Source: Pseudomonadota bacterium (GTDB taxonomy: Bacteria > Pseudomonadota > Alphaproteobacteria > Rhizobiales > Rhizobiaceae). From it: a DNA stretch of 40,761 bases. The notes beneath the pieces were generated by a model. It did not search any database and was not told the DNA's origin. It saw only the letters and a program-made list of their open reading frames with translations. How positions within the stretch are numbered: the first letter of the stretch is position 1; each line of letters begins with the position of its first letter. Where the stretch lies: positions 1 to 40,761 of the forward strand of contig JAEWPB010000032.1 of NCBI GenBank assembly GCA_023399465.1, read 5' to 3'. The translations under genes and the position numbers were made by a program. Shown here piece after piece: positions 24,113 to 32,900 of this stretch.

Positions 24113-24862
24113 TCAGTCGAAGCGCACTTCGCCGCTGTCGATGTCGTAGACCGCCGCGACGATCCTGACCTTGCCCTCGTCGACGAGGTGGGAAACGATA
24201 GGGCTTTCCTCGACGATCCGCTTCGCACCGGAGCGGGCATTGTCGACCACCGTCTGGCCGACGAGGTCATCCGATGTGTAGAGTGCCTTCAGCGCCACCG
24301 GCAGGATCGGCTGCACCATCTTGCCGATCGAGCCCTCGAGCGCGGCGCCGGTCTTCGCCACGTCGCAGGCCGCAGAAACCGCGCCGCATTTCTCGTGGCC
24401 CATCACCACGACCAGTGGCGCGTGCAGGTGCTCGGTGCCGTATTCGATGGTGCCGAGCGCGCCGGTGTCGAGCACGTTGCCGGCATTGCGGATGACGAAG
24501 AGTTCGCCGAGCGTCACGCCGCCGAACACCAGTTCCGGGGTGACGCGGCTATCCGAGCAGGTCAGCACGATTGCCCAGGGTTGCTGGCCGCCAGCGATTT
24601 CCTCGCGCCGTTTCGTCAGATTGGCGGCGCAGGCATTGGCATCCTCGACGAAGCGGCGATTGCCTTCCTTGAGCCGTGCCAGCGCCTCGTCCGGCGTCAG
24701 CGTCGTCCCGGGCCGAGCGGCATCGATGTCGGCCGGCGCCTCGGCTGCCGGCTGGGAGGCTGCCATCGCCGGGACTGAAATCGCGGTCGCGGCAAGCCCG
24801 AGACCGGCGAGCTTCATCAGGCCACGGCGGTCGAGGTGTGCGGTATTGCACTCGAGGCACAT
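24113..24862 (-). CDS. Beta-class carbonic anhydrase with Tat-type signal
   Basis: A zinc enzyme interconverting CO2 and bicarbonate, 249 residues. The zinc ligands are C102, D104 (TCSDSR, the D/R pair), H156 and C159 (MGHEKCGAV). The N-terminus is unusual for a beta enzyme: DRRGLMKLAGLGLAATAISVPAMA has a twin-arginine motif and a hydrophobic stretch ending in an AxA site, so the protein is probably exported folded to the periplasm. The ATG at 24862 follows AGGAG. It is divergent from ccrM. A periplasmic role in CO2 capture or pH balance is inferred. Confidence 0.93.
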   Translation of the reverse strand: MCLECNTAHLDRRGLMKLAGLGLAATAISVPAMAASQPAAEAPADIDAARPGTTLTPDEALARLKEGNRRFVEDANACAANLTKRREEIAGGQQPWAIVLTCSDSRVTPELVFGGVTLGELFVIRNAGNVLDTGALGTIEYGTEHLHAPLVVVMGHEKCGAVSAACDVAKTGAALEGSIGKMVQPILPVALKALYTSDDLVGQTVVDNARSGAKRIVEESPIVSHLVDEGKVRIVAAVYDIDSGEVRFD

Positions 24863-25059
24863 GACACTTCTCCTGATCGTTTGTGGATGGAATTTACGTG
24901 AAAGCGGAGGCCTGCACGCGTACCGGTCAACTCTACCACGAATTGGTAAGCGAAAGACGAAAACGCTGGTAAGATCGGGACGCGCGGGGGCGACGTTACT
25001 GGACGTGCGAGGGCGCCATCGGACGAATTTCCTGAATTTTTCCGGCACCTTCAGGCTTT

Positions 25060-25081
25060 GGTAACCATCTTCGGTAACCAT
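25060..25081 (+). promoter_or_regulatory. Direct repeat GGTAACCAT before ccrM
   Basis: GGTAACCAT occurs twice (25060-25068 and 25073-25081), four bases apart, 47 to 68 bases before the ccrM ATG. It resembles the CtrA half-site TTAACCAT, and ccrM is a CtrA target in Caulobacter and Brucella. The 13-base period does not match the classical TTAA-N7-TTAA site, so CtrA binding is only a suggestion. Confidence 0.45.
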
Positions 25082-25127
25082 GATGCTCGATTTCACGTTC
25101 CCAGTAAGCGTACACAGCGAGTATCAA

Positions 25128-26258
25128 ATGGCGTCAGTTTTTCCGCTTGCCGACCTTCGTCGTTCCGAGCAACCCGGCTCCTGGGTCGACTCCATCATCA
25201 AGGGCGACTGCGTTGCCGCGCTTGAGGCCCTGCCCAATCAATCGGTCGATGCGATCTTCGCCGATCCGCCGTACAATCTCCAGCTCGGCGGCACGCTGCA
25301 CCGGCCCGACCAGTCGCTGGTCGATGCGGTCGACGACGAGTGGGACCAGTTCGCTTCCTTCGAGGCCTATGACGCCTTCACCCGCGCCTGGCTGCTGGCC
25401 TGCCGCCGCGTGCTGAAGCCGACCGGTTCGATCTGGGTCATTGGTTCCTACCACAACATCTTCCGCGTCGGCGCGATCATGCAGGACCTCAACTTCTGGG
25501 TCCTCAACGACATCGTCTGGCGCAAGACCAACCCGATGCCGAACTTCAAGGGCCGGCGCTTCCAGAACGCCCACGAGACGATGATCTGGGCCAGCCGCGA
25601 TCCGAAGGCCAAGGGCTACACCTTCAACTACGACGCCATGAAGGCGGCCAATGACGACGTGCAGATGCGCTCGGACTGGCTGTTCCCGATCTGCAACGGC
25701 GCCGAGCGCCTGAAGGGCGAGGACGGCAAGAAGGTGCATCCGACACAGAAGCCGGAAGCGCTGCTCGCCCGTGTCATCATGGCCTCGACCAAGCCCGGCG
25801 ACATCGTGCTCGACCCGTTCTTCGGCTCCGGCACGACCGGCGCGGTCGCCAAGCGCCTCGGCCGTCATTTCGTCGGCATTGAGCGCGAGCAGGATTACAT
25901 CGATGCGGCGAGCGCCCGCATTGCCGCGGTCGAGCCGCTCGGCAAGGCGGAACTCACGGTCATGACCGGCAAGAAGGCGGAGCCGCGCGTTGCCTTCAAC
26001 GTGCTGGTCGAGAACGGCATGATCAAGCCCGGCCAGGTCCTGAGCGACGCCAAGCGCCGCTACAGCGCCATCGTGCGCGCCGACGGCACGCTTGCCGCGG
26101 GCGGCGAGGCCGGTTCCATTCATCGTCTCGGGGCAAAGGTCCAGGGCCTCGATGCCTGCAACGGCTGGACATTCTGGCATTACGACGACGGGCAGTCCCT
26201 GCGCCCGATCGACGATCTCAGAACCAAAATACGCAATGATCTGGCAAAGCTCGACTGA
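25128..26258 (+). CDS. ccrM: Cell-cycle DNA adenine methyltransferase CcrM (GANTC)
   Basis: An orphan beta-class N6-adenine methylase that methylates GANTC and helps time the cell cycle. The protein has 376 residues: DPPY at 46-49 (FADPPYNLQLGG), the target-recognition region with NPMPNFKGRRFQNAHETMIWA, the SAM-binding DPFFGSGTTGAVAKRLGRHFVGIE, and a C-terminal domain (about 275-376) ending GLDACNGWTFWHYDDG, the RAMA-like extension typical of CcrM and needed for DNA recognition. The ATG at 25128 (MASVFPLADL) fits the family; a start 16 codons upstream is unlikely. It has no partner endonuclease here. Confidence 0.97.
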   Translation: MASVFPLADLRRSEQPGSWVDSIIKGDCVAALEALPNQSVDAIFADPPYNLQLGGTLHRPDQSLVDAVDDEWDQFASFEAYDAFTRAWLLACRRVLKPTGSIWVIGSYHNIFRVGAIMQDLNFWVLNDIVWRKTNPMPNFKGRRFQNAHETMIWASRDPKAKGYTFNYDAMKAANDDVQMRSDWLFPICNGAERLKGEDGKKVHPTQKPEALLARVIMASTKPGDIVLDPFFGSGTTGAVAKRLGRHFVGIEREQDYIDAASARIAAVEPLGKAELTVMTGKKAEPRVAFNVLVENGMIKPGQVLSDAKRRYSAIVRADGTLAAGGEAGSIHRLGAKVQGLDACNGWTFWHYDDGQSLRPIDDLRTKIRNDLAKLD

Positions 26259-26288
26259 CCTCCTCAGCCGTGCCGGATTTTTTGTAAC

Positions 26289-26325
26289 CTTCCTTCGGTT
26301 TTAGTACCTTCAGTCCCGAAGGAAG
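26289..26325 (+). terminator. First hairpin after ccrM
   Basis: CTTCCTTCGG (26289-26298) and CCGAAGGAAG (26316-26325) pair perfectly over ten bases with a 17-base loop. It is the first of two adjacent hairpins between the convergent ccrM and SnoaL-like genes. Confidence 0.55.
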
Positions 26326-26329
26326 AGCA

Positions 26330-26363
26330 TTGGCGCCCAGGAACGAGAAGTCCTGGGCGCCAA
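26330..26363. terminator. Strong hairpin between ccrM and SnoaL-like gene
   Basis: TTGGCGCCCAGGA (26330-26342) and TCCTGGGCGCCAA (26351-26363) form a perfect 13-base stem with an eight-base loop, followed by CTCGTTTTCG. It is the strongest stem in this gap and probably ends transcription from both sides. Confidence 0.78.
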
Positions 26364-26377
26364 CTCGTTTTCGCGGC

Positions 26378-26743
26378 TCAGAAAGCCTGGTAGTCGGTGA
26401 CGACGACGCTCACCACCCGGTCGTCCGGGTCGAAGGTGACGGTTTCCTCGCCCTCGCGGACAAGCGGAGCACCGGTCTTGCTGTGGGTGGCGCGGATCGA
26501 CCAGACGGCCCGCGCCGACGTTGGCGTGACCGCCTCGACCGTCGAGTTCAGGCAGGTCTGGTCGGGATAGTCCTCGAAATAGCGGCGGAAGGCGGCCATG
26601 ATGGTGTCGCGGCCGGAAAGGCCGCCGACCGCCTGCGATCCGAAGGTCGCGTCCTCGGCAAAGAAGGCTTCGACAGCGTCAAAGTCCATCGCGTCGATAG
26701 CGGCGAGAAAGGCCTCGGTGCGTTCGACCGGATCGAAGCTCAC
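26378..26743 (-). CDS. SnoaL/NTF2-like protein
   Basis: A 121-residue protein with the alpha+beta cone fold of the NTF2-like (SnoaL) group: ERTEAFLAAIDAMDFDAVEAFFAEDATF, then AAFRRYFEDYPD and the closing strand pair. Members range from isomerases to scaffold-only proteins; no catalytic residue can be named. The start is a GTG at 26743 that overlaps the HAD stop (GTGA). It is the last gene of the mutY-HAD-SnoaL operon on the minus strand and ends before a strong terminator. Confidence 0.88.
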   Translation of the reverse strand: MSFDPVERTEAFLAAIDAMDFDAVEAFFAEDATFGSQAVGGLSGRDTIMAAFRRYFEDYPDQTCLNSTVEAVTPTSARAVWSIRATHSKTGAPLVREGEETVTFDPDDRVVSVVVTDYQAF

Positions 26744-27360
26744 GCCATCACCTTGATGCCGAGCGCGGCGAGATCGCCCTTCAGCTTGTCCGCACCGGAA
26801 AAATGCACTGCCTGCCAGCCCGCCGCCTTCGCGCCTTCGACGTTCGCCGGGGAATCGTCGATGAAGAGCGTTGCTGCGGGTTCAAGGCCGAAGCTCGCGG
26901 TATGCGTGGTATAGATGGCGATATCGGGCTTGAGCAGGCGGACGTCGCCGGACACGGTCACGCCGCGCGGGCGCTTCAGGAAGGGATACATTTCCTGCGC
27001 CTCGCGAAACGTGTCGGAGGCGAAATTCGTCAGCATCGTCACGTCGTGGCCGTCCTCGATCAGCCCTTCCATGATCGCGACGGTGTCGAGATAGGCATGC
27101 GATACCATTTCGCGCCAGTGCTTGCGGAAGGCGCGGATCTGCTCCTCGCGGTCGGGGTGGGCATCGATCAGCAGGGCTTCCGCCTCGTCCCAGCCGCGGC
27201 CGCGGTCCTGCTCGACATTCCAGTCGGAAGTGCAGACATTGGCGAAGAACCAGCGACGCTCGGCCTCGTCGGGAATGATCCGGCTGAAGGGTATGTCCGG
27301 ATCGTAGTGAATGAGCACCTTGCCGATATCGAATACAATGTGACGCACTTCAGTTGCCAT
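26740..27360 (-). CDS. HAD family hydrolase (YihX-like)
   Basis: A 206-residue HAD-IA protein. Motif I reads FDIGKVLIHYD: the nucleophile aspartate is present but the usual second aspartate is glycine, as in YihX-type phosphatases (FDLGNVIVDID), so this is a subfamily feature and not damage. Motif II MLTNFASDTF, motif III KPDIAIY and motif IV LFIDDSPANVEGA are all there. YihX acts on glucose-1-phosphate; the substrate here is unknown. It begins three bases after mutY and overlaps the SnoaL-like gene by four. Confidence 0.9.
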   Translation of the reverse strand: MATEVRHIVFDIGKVLIHYDPDIPFSRIIPDEAERRWFFANVCTSDWNVEQDRGRGWDEAEALLIDAHPDREEQIRAFRKHWREMVSHAYLDTVAIMEGLIEDGHDVTMLTNFASDTFREAQEMYPFLKRPRGVTVSGDVRLLKPDIAIYTTHTASFGLEPAATLFIDDSPANVEGAKAAGWQAVHFSGADKLKGDLAALGIKVMA

Positions 27361-27363
27361 GGG

Positions 27364-28452
27364 TCATCCTTGTCGTGGCTTGAACGCGGCAGGTATAGCC
27401 TGAGCGATCGCTTTTTTCATGACTGTCGGCAGCGCTTCGGCTTCAAGATTTGTGATTGATTGCCACCATCCGTCATTGCGACCGCTGCGTGTGACCGCCG
27501 CACGGTAGACCGAGAGGCGCAGTTCGAAGTGGGTGAAGACGTGGGTGACCACGCCGCAGGCCTGCCAGTCGCCGGCAAAGGGCGCGGCCGCCTCGGACGT
27601 CTCGCCGTCCTTCCGCGATGTCCATTCCGTCGTCGGCACTTCGGTCATGCCGCCGAGCAGGCCGGTCTCGACGCGCCGCCGCAGGAATATGTCCGCCTCG
27701 TCGGCCACGGCCACGAAGGCTGCGCCGAGGCGAACCGGCTTTTCCTTCTTCGCCGCCTTCACCGGAAAAGTCTCCGGATCGTGGCCGGACAGGACCCGGC
27801 AGCGCTCGCGCAGCGGACAGAGCGAACAGGTCGGGCGCTTCGGCGTGCAGATCGTCGCGCCGAGATCCATCATCGCCTGGGCGAAATCGCCCGGCCGGTC
27901 GACAGGGGTGATCGCGGCGACCTTCGCCTTCATCAGCGGCTTGGCGGCGGGGAGCGGAGTGTCGATCGCGTAGAGCCTCGAAATCACCCGCTCGACATTG
28001 CCGTCCATCACCGCCGCCTGCCGGTTGAAGGCGATTGCCGCCACGGCCGCGGCAGTGTAGTCGCCGATACCAGGCAGCGCCCTCAGGCCTTCCTCGGTGT
28101 CGGGGAACATGCCGCCATGGTCGCCGCTGACGGCCTCGGCGCATTTCTTCAGGTTTCGGGCGCGGGCATAGTATCCGAGCCCGGCCCAGGCGACCATGAC
28201 GTCCTCGGAAGCGGCGGCTGCGAGATCATCGACGCTCGGCCACTGGGCGAGGAACCGGGCGAAATAGGGTTTGACCGCCTGCACCGTCGTCTGCTGCAGC
28301 ATCACTTCCGACAGCCAGACATGGTAGGGATCGGGGCGAATGCCGCGCGCCGCCATGGGCGGCGAGACGCGCCAGGGCAGGTCGCGATGGTGGCGGTCGT
28401 ACCAGGAAAGCAGCAGGGCGGCTTCGGGAGCCTGGGGAATGTCTCGGATCAT
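27364..28452 (-). CDS. mutY: Adenine DNA glycosylase
   Basis: A base-excision repair enzyme removing adenine mispaired with 8-oxoguanine. 362 residues. Catalytic E49 (LSEVMLQQT) and D150 (VMDGNVERV), the helix-hairpin-helix LPGIGDYTAAAVAAIAF, and the iron-sulfur cysteines C202-x6-C209-x2-C212-x5-C218 match E. coli MutY. The C-terminal NUDIX-like domain (about 235-350, with VTHVFTHFELRL) recognises 8-oxoguanine. The ATG at 28452 starts MIRDIPQAPEA. It is divergent from the DUF721 gene and first in an operon with the HAD and SnoaL-like genes. Confidence 0.96.
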   Translation of the reverse strand: MIRDIPQAPEAALLLSWYDRHHRDLPWRVSPPMAARGIRPDPYHVWLSEVMLQQTTVQAVKPYFARFLAQWPSVDDLAAAASEDVMVAWAGLGYYARARNLKKCAEAVSGDHGGMFPDTEEGLRALPGIGDYTAAAVAAIAFNRQAAVMDGNVERVISRLYAIDTPLPAAKPLMKAKVAAITPVDRPGDFAQAMMDLGATICTPKRPTCSLCPLRERCRVLSGHDPETFPVKAAKKEKPVRLGAAFVAVADEADIFLRRRVETGLLGGMTEVPTTEWTSRKDGETSEAAAPFAGDWQACGVVTHVFTHFELRLSVYRAAVTRSGRNDGWWQSITNLEAEALPTVMKKAIAQAIPAAFKPRQG

Positions 28453-28539
28453 GTTTGCCGTCGGCAGGAGTTTCGCCCTATACTTGGACGACCTGCGGCG
28501 AGCGATCAAGCTTGGCCGTGCGAGACTGGCAGCAAGGCA

Positions 28540-29040
28540 ATGAGTTTTCCCAAGAAAGGCGCAACCCAGATCGCCGCCCTGGCAAACGGCTTGATCGATC
28601 CGCTTCTGGCGAAGCGCGCGGGCATCAATACCGCGCTGCTGAGTTCCTGGGATGCGATCGTCGGCGAGGATTTCGCCGATTGCACCCGGCCGGAGAAGAT
28701 CGCCTGGCCGCGGCGCGAACAATCCTCCGACGGCAGCGGCTATGCGCCGGGTGTGCTGACGATCGCCTGCGAGGGCGCTCGCGCCTTGTTCCTGAGCCAT
28801 GCCCAGGGCGAACTGATCCAGCGGATCAACGGCTTCTTCGGCTTCCACGCGATCTCGCAGATCCGCATCGTCCAGAAACCGGTGTCGCAGACCTTCCGTC
28901 GCAACAGGACGCCGCCGCCCTTGAAGGGCGAGGCGGCAAGGCGTCTGGATGCGATGATGGAGGGGATCGAGAGCGAAAGCCTGCGCCGCGCGGTTACCCG
29001 GCTCGGGACGGCGGTGCTGCAGAAGCGCAAGGGGCGGTGA
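28540..29040 (+). CDS. DUF721 (DciA-like) protein
   Basis: A 166-residue protein with the DUF721 core: ALANGLIDPLLAKRAGINTALLSSWDAIVGEDFADCTRPEKIAWPR, followed by GVLTIACEGARALFLSHAQGELIQRINGFFG. DUF721 is the DciA family, which loads or operates the replicative helicase DnaB in bacteria without DnaC. Whether this longer alphaproteobacterial form does so is inferred. The C-terminus is basic and may bind DNA. The ATG at 28540 (MSFPKKGATQ) has a close AAGG before it. dsbA and smc follow, a conserved rhizobial order. Confidence 0.9.
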   Translation: MSFPKKGATQIAALANGLIDPLLAKRAGINTALLSSWDAIVGEDFADCTRPEKIAWPRREQSSDGSGYAPGVLTIACEGARALFLSHAQGELIQRINGFFGFHAISQIRIVQKPVSQTFRRNRTPPPLKGEAARRLDAMMEGIESESLRRAVTRLGTAVLQKRKGR

Positions 29041-29058
29041 GACAACCGCAGGGTTGTC
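29041..29058 (+). terminator. Hairpin directly after the DUF721 gene
   Basis: GACAACC (29041-29047), loop GCAG, GGTTGTC (29052-29058): a perfect seven-base stem starting at the first base after the stop codon. The following bases are only mildly T-rich, so termination is probable but not sure. Confidence 0.5.
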
Positions 29059-29207
29059 CGCCAACCTTTCCGTAATTTAATGCGTTTGCCACTCGACAGG
29101 TCACAATTCTTTGAAGAGATTGGGTGGCAGGTGCCTTGTGAGCGGCGAAGCGTCGATATATCCAAGTGCCAACCAGTGCCAGAAAACCATTCACTACGGG
29201 TGATTCC

Positions 29208-29906
29208 ATGTCGAAGTTTGAACTGAACCTGACCAAGCGCCACCTGCTCGGCGGCATTGCTGCCGGCGCGCTCTCGGCAGTCGTCGGCGGCATGCCGTCC
29301 GTAGCCCTTGCCGCAGAAATTCCCGCGGCCGACGCCGATGTCGACATGACCGAGGTGCTGAAGCCCGGCGCGCTGCCGGAAATGGCGATCGGCAAGGAAG
29401 ACGCGCCGGTGCAGATCGTCGAATACATGTCGATGACCTGCCCGCATTGCGCCACCTTCCACAACACCACCTTCGATGCCATCAAGGAAAAGTACGTCGA
29501 TAGCGGCAAGGTACGCTTCATCGTTCGCGAGTTCCCCTTCGATCCGCGCGCCGCTGCCGCGATCATGCTGGCGCGCTGCAACCCGGCCAAGCCGGCCGAG
29601 ATGAGCACCGCGGATACCTATTTCCCCATGGTTTCGATGCTGATGAAGCAGCAGGAGACCTGGGCCGCAGCCCAGGACGGTCGCAGCGCCCTGCTGCAGA
29701 TGTCGAAACTTGCCGGTTTTACACAGGAGACCTTCGAGGCTTGCTTGACGAACCAGAAGCTTCTGGATGATGTGAATGCGGTCAGGGAGCGTGGTGCGAA
29801 GGAATTCGGTGTCAGTTCTACGCCGAGCTTCCTGATCAATGGCAAGCGTTACTCTGGAGCCATGTCGGTTGACAGCATGTCGGCGCTCATCGATAGCCTG
29901 CTCTGA
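29208..29906 (+). CDS. DsbA-type periplasmic thiol-disulfide oxidoreductase
   Basis: A 232-residue exported thioredoxin-fold protein. The N-terminus TKRHLLGGIAAGALSAVVGG...ALAA is a signal peptide of about 36 residues. The active site is C78-P-H-C81, the classic DsbA motif, and a cis-proline stands in STPSFLINGKRYSGA. This fits the thioredoxin_4 group common in alphaproteobacteria; members oxidise or isomerise disulfides in secreted proteins. The ATG at 29208 follows ACGGGTGA. It lies just before smc, but a hairpin and 84 bases separate them. Confidence 0.93.
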   Translation: MSKFELNLTKRHLLGGIAAGALSAVVGGMPSVALAAEIPAADADVDMTEVLKPGALPEMAIGKEDAPVQIVEYMSMTCPHCATFHNTTFDAIKEKYVDSGKVRFIVREFPFDPRAAAAIMLARCNPAKPAEMSTADTYFPMVSMLMKQQETWAAAQDGRSALLQMSKLAGFTQETFEACLTNQKLLDDVNAVRERGAKEFGVSSTPSFLINGKRYSGAMSVDSMSALIDSLL

Positions 29907-29963
29907 TCCGCTGCATCTGATCGATGCGGGCGGCGGCCGTTGCCGTGCGCCCGTATCCGGCGA

Positions 29964-29982
29964 CCTCCCCGCTGAGGGGAGG
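29964..29982 (+). promoter_or_regulatory. Hairpin sequestering the smc ribosome-binding site
   Basis: CCTCCCC (29964-29970), loop GCTGA, GGGGAGG (29976-29982). The right arm is the Shine-Dalgarno sequence of smc, eight bases before its GTG start. When paired, the ribosome site is closed, so translation of smc may be controlled by temperature, a protein or coupling to upstream translation. The structure is seen; the role is inferred. Confidence 0.6.
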
Positions 29983-29990
29983 CCTTGCCC

Positions 29991-32900
29991 GTGAAGTTCA
30001 ACAAGCTTCGCCTTCTCGGCTTCAAATCCTTCGTCGAACCGACTGAATTCATCATCGAACGCGGCCTGACCGGGGTCGTCGGCCCGAACGGCTGCGGCAA
30101 GTCGAACCTTGTCGAAGCCCTTCGCTGGGTGATGGGCGAGAATTCCTACAAGAACATGCGCGCATCCGGCATGGACGACGTGATCTTTTCCGGATCCGGC
30201 AACCGTCCCGCTCGCAACACCGCCGAAGTCGGCCTCTATCTCGACAATTCCGATCGTACCGCGCCTGCCGCCTTCAACGACAGCGACGAGATCCAGGTGA
30301 CCCGCCGCATCGAGCGCGAGCAGGGCTCGGTCTATCGCATCAACGGCAAGGAAGCCCGTGCCAAGGACGTGCAGCTGCTGTTTGCCGATGCCTCGACCGG
30401 CGCGCGCTCACCGTCGATGGTCGGGCAGGGGCGGATCGGCGAATTGATCCAGGCCAAGCCGCAGGCCCGTCGCCAGCTGCTCGAAGAAGCCGCCGGCATA
30501 TCCGGCCTGCATTCGCGCCGGCACGAGGCGGAACTGCGGTTGCGCGGTGCCGAAACCAATCTCGAGCGGCTCGAGGACGTGACCTCGCAGCTCGAAAGCC
30601 AGATCGAGAGCCTGAAGCGTCAGGCGCGTCAGGCCAACCGCTTCAAGATGCTCTCGGCGGACATCCGTTCGCGCGAGGCGATGCTGCTGCATATCCGCTG
30701 GGTGCAGGCGAAGGAGGCCGAAGCCGAGGCCGACAGCGCGCTGAACCAGGCGACGGTGCTCGTCGCCGAACGGGCGCAGGCCCAGATGGAAGCCGCCAAG
30801 GCGCAGGCGATCGCCAGCCTGAGGCTGCCGGAACTGCGCGAGAACGAGGCGAAGCTTGCCGCCGCGCTGCAGCGTTTGCAGATCGCCAAGACCCAGCTAG
30901 AGGAAGACGCCAGCCGCATTCTTCGCCGCCGGGACGAACTCACCCGCCGGCTGGTCCAGCTCGGCGAGGACATCCGCCGCGAGGAGCGGATGGTCGCCGA
31001 CAACGCTGCGATCCTGGCAAAACTTGCCGCCGAGGAGGCGGAGATCGAAGAGATCCTGTCGGATTCCGGGCGCTATGCCGAAGAGACCCGGGAGGCATTC
31101 GAGGCCGCCGCGGCAACGCTTGCCGACAGCGAGAAGCTGTTCGCATCGCTGACGGCCGAGCGCGCCGAAGCAGCCGCTTCGCGCAACCAGCTCGAGCGGG
31201 CGATCCGCGACCTCGCCGATCGCAAGATGCGGCTCGAACGCCAGTCGGGCGAGGCGAGCCAGGAACTTGCCGCCATCGACGGCCGGATCGCCAGCCTGCC
31301 TGATCCCGACGAGAAGCGGGAGATGGTCGAGGCCGCCGAGCAGGCGGTCGCCGATGCCGAGGCGATGGCGAGCGACGTCGAACAGATCCTGGCGGAAGCG
31401 CGCCGCAGCGAGGTCATGGCGCGCACGCCTGTCGATCAGGCGCGCGCTGCCGTCAACGGTCTCGAGACCGAGGCCCGCACGATTTCGCGGATGCTCGCCA
31501 CCGGTGCTGCGTCCGGCGCGTTTTCTCCCGTTGCCGAAGAGATGAAGGTCGACCGCGGCTTCGAAACCGCCCTCGGCGCGGTGTTGGGCGACGACCTCGA
31601 AAGCCCGCTCGACCCGGCAGCACCCGCCTACTGGTCGGCAAACGGCGATGGTGCCGACGATCCGAAGCTGCCTGCCGGCGTCGTGCCGCTGATCGATCAC
31701 GTCGGGGCGCCCGACGCGCTGGCGCGGACCTTGCGCCAGATCGGCGTCGTCGAGGTCGGGATGGCATTGCGGCTGATGGCGGAGCTGAAGCCCGGCCAGC
31801 GGCTCGTGACCCGCGACGGCGCGGTCTTCCGCTGGGACGGTCATGTCACCGGTTCCGAGGCGCCGAGCGCTGCCGCCTTGCGGCTCGCGCAGAAGAACCG
31901 CCTGTCCGAACTCGAAGGCGAGATCGAGGAAGCCCGCTACGTGCTGGCCGAGGCCGAGGATGCGCTGGCGGCGGCGGCGGAGACGATCCGCGGCGAAGAG
32001 CGGCGCCTCACCGATGCACGCGAGCGCGGCCGGCTTGCTGCCCGCACCCTTGCCAAGGCGCGCGAGGCGCTGGCCGTGGCCGAGCGGGCATCCGGTGATC
32101 TGATCCGCCGGCGCGACGTCATTGCCGAAACCGCCAGCCAGTTGCAGGCGCAGCTCGAGGAACTCGTTGCGCAGGAAGAAAACGCCCGTATCGAGCTGGA
32201 GGATGCGCCGGACCTCTCTGGCCTTAACGCGCGCTTGCGCGACCAGCAGGCCGTGGTCGCCACCGATCGCGGCGCGCTCGCCGAGGCGCGTGCCCGCCAT
32301 GAGGGGCTCAATCGCGAGAACGAGGCCCGCCAGCGCCGCATCATCGCCATCCGCCAGGAGCGTTCGAGCTGGAACGAACGGGCCGCCAGCGCCGAGGACC
32401 ATATCGCCACGCTGCGCGAACGCGAGGAGGAAGCCCGCGAGGAAGCGGCGATGCTGGAAATGGCGCCCGACGAGTTCGATGACAAGCGCCGGGCACTGAT
32501 GAACGAGCTTTCAAAGGCTGAAGAGGCGCGGCGCGGTGCCGCCGACGCGCTCGCCGAAGCCGAATTGAAGCAACGCGATGCCGACCAGAAGGCCGCGACC
32601 TCGCTTTCGGAGCTGGCCGAAAGCCGGGAAAAGCGCGGCCGGGCCGAGGAGCGCCTCGTCTCTGCCCGCGAGAAGCGCCAGGAAAGCGAGCAGCGTATCC
32701 ACGAGGCGCTGAACGTCGCCCCGCATGAGGCGCTGAAGCTGACGGGGCTCGCGACCATGGAGCAGATTCCCGACCCGCGTGACGTGGAACGCGAACTCGA
32801 GCGCCTGAAGATCGAGCGCGAGCGCCTCGGCGCGGTCAACCTGCGGGCCGACGAGGAGCAGAAGGAACTCTCGGAAAAGCTGGAGATGCTGGTTCGCGAG

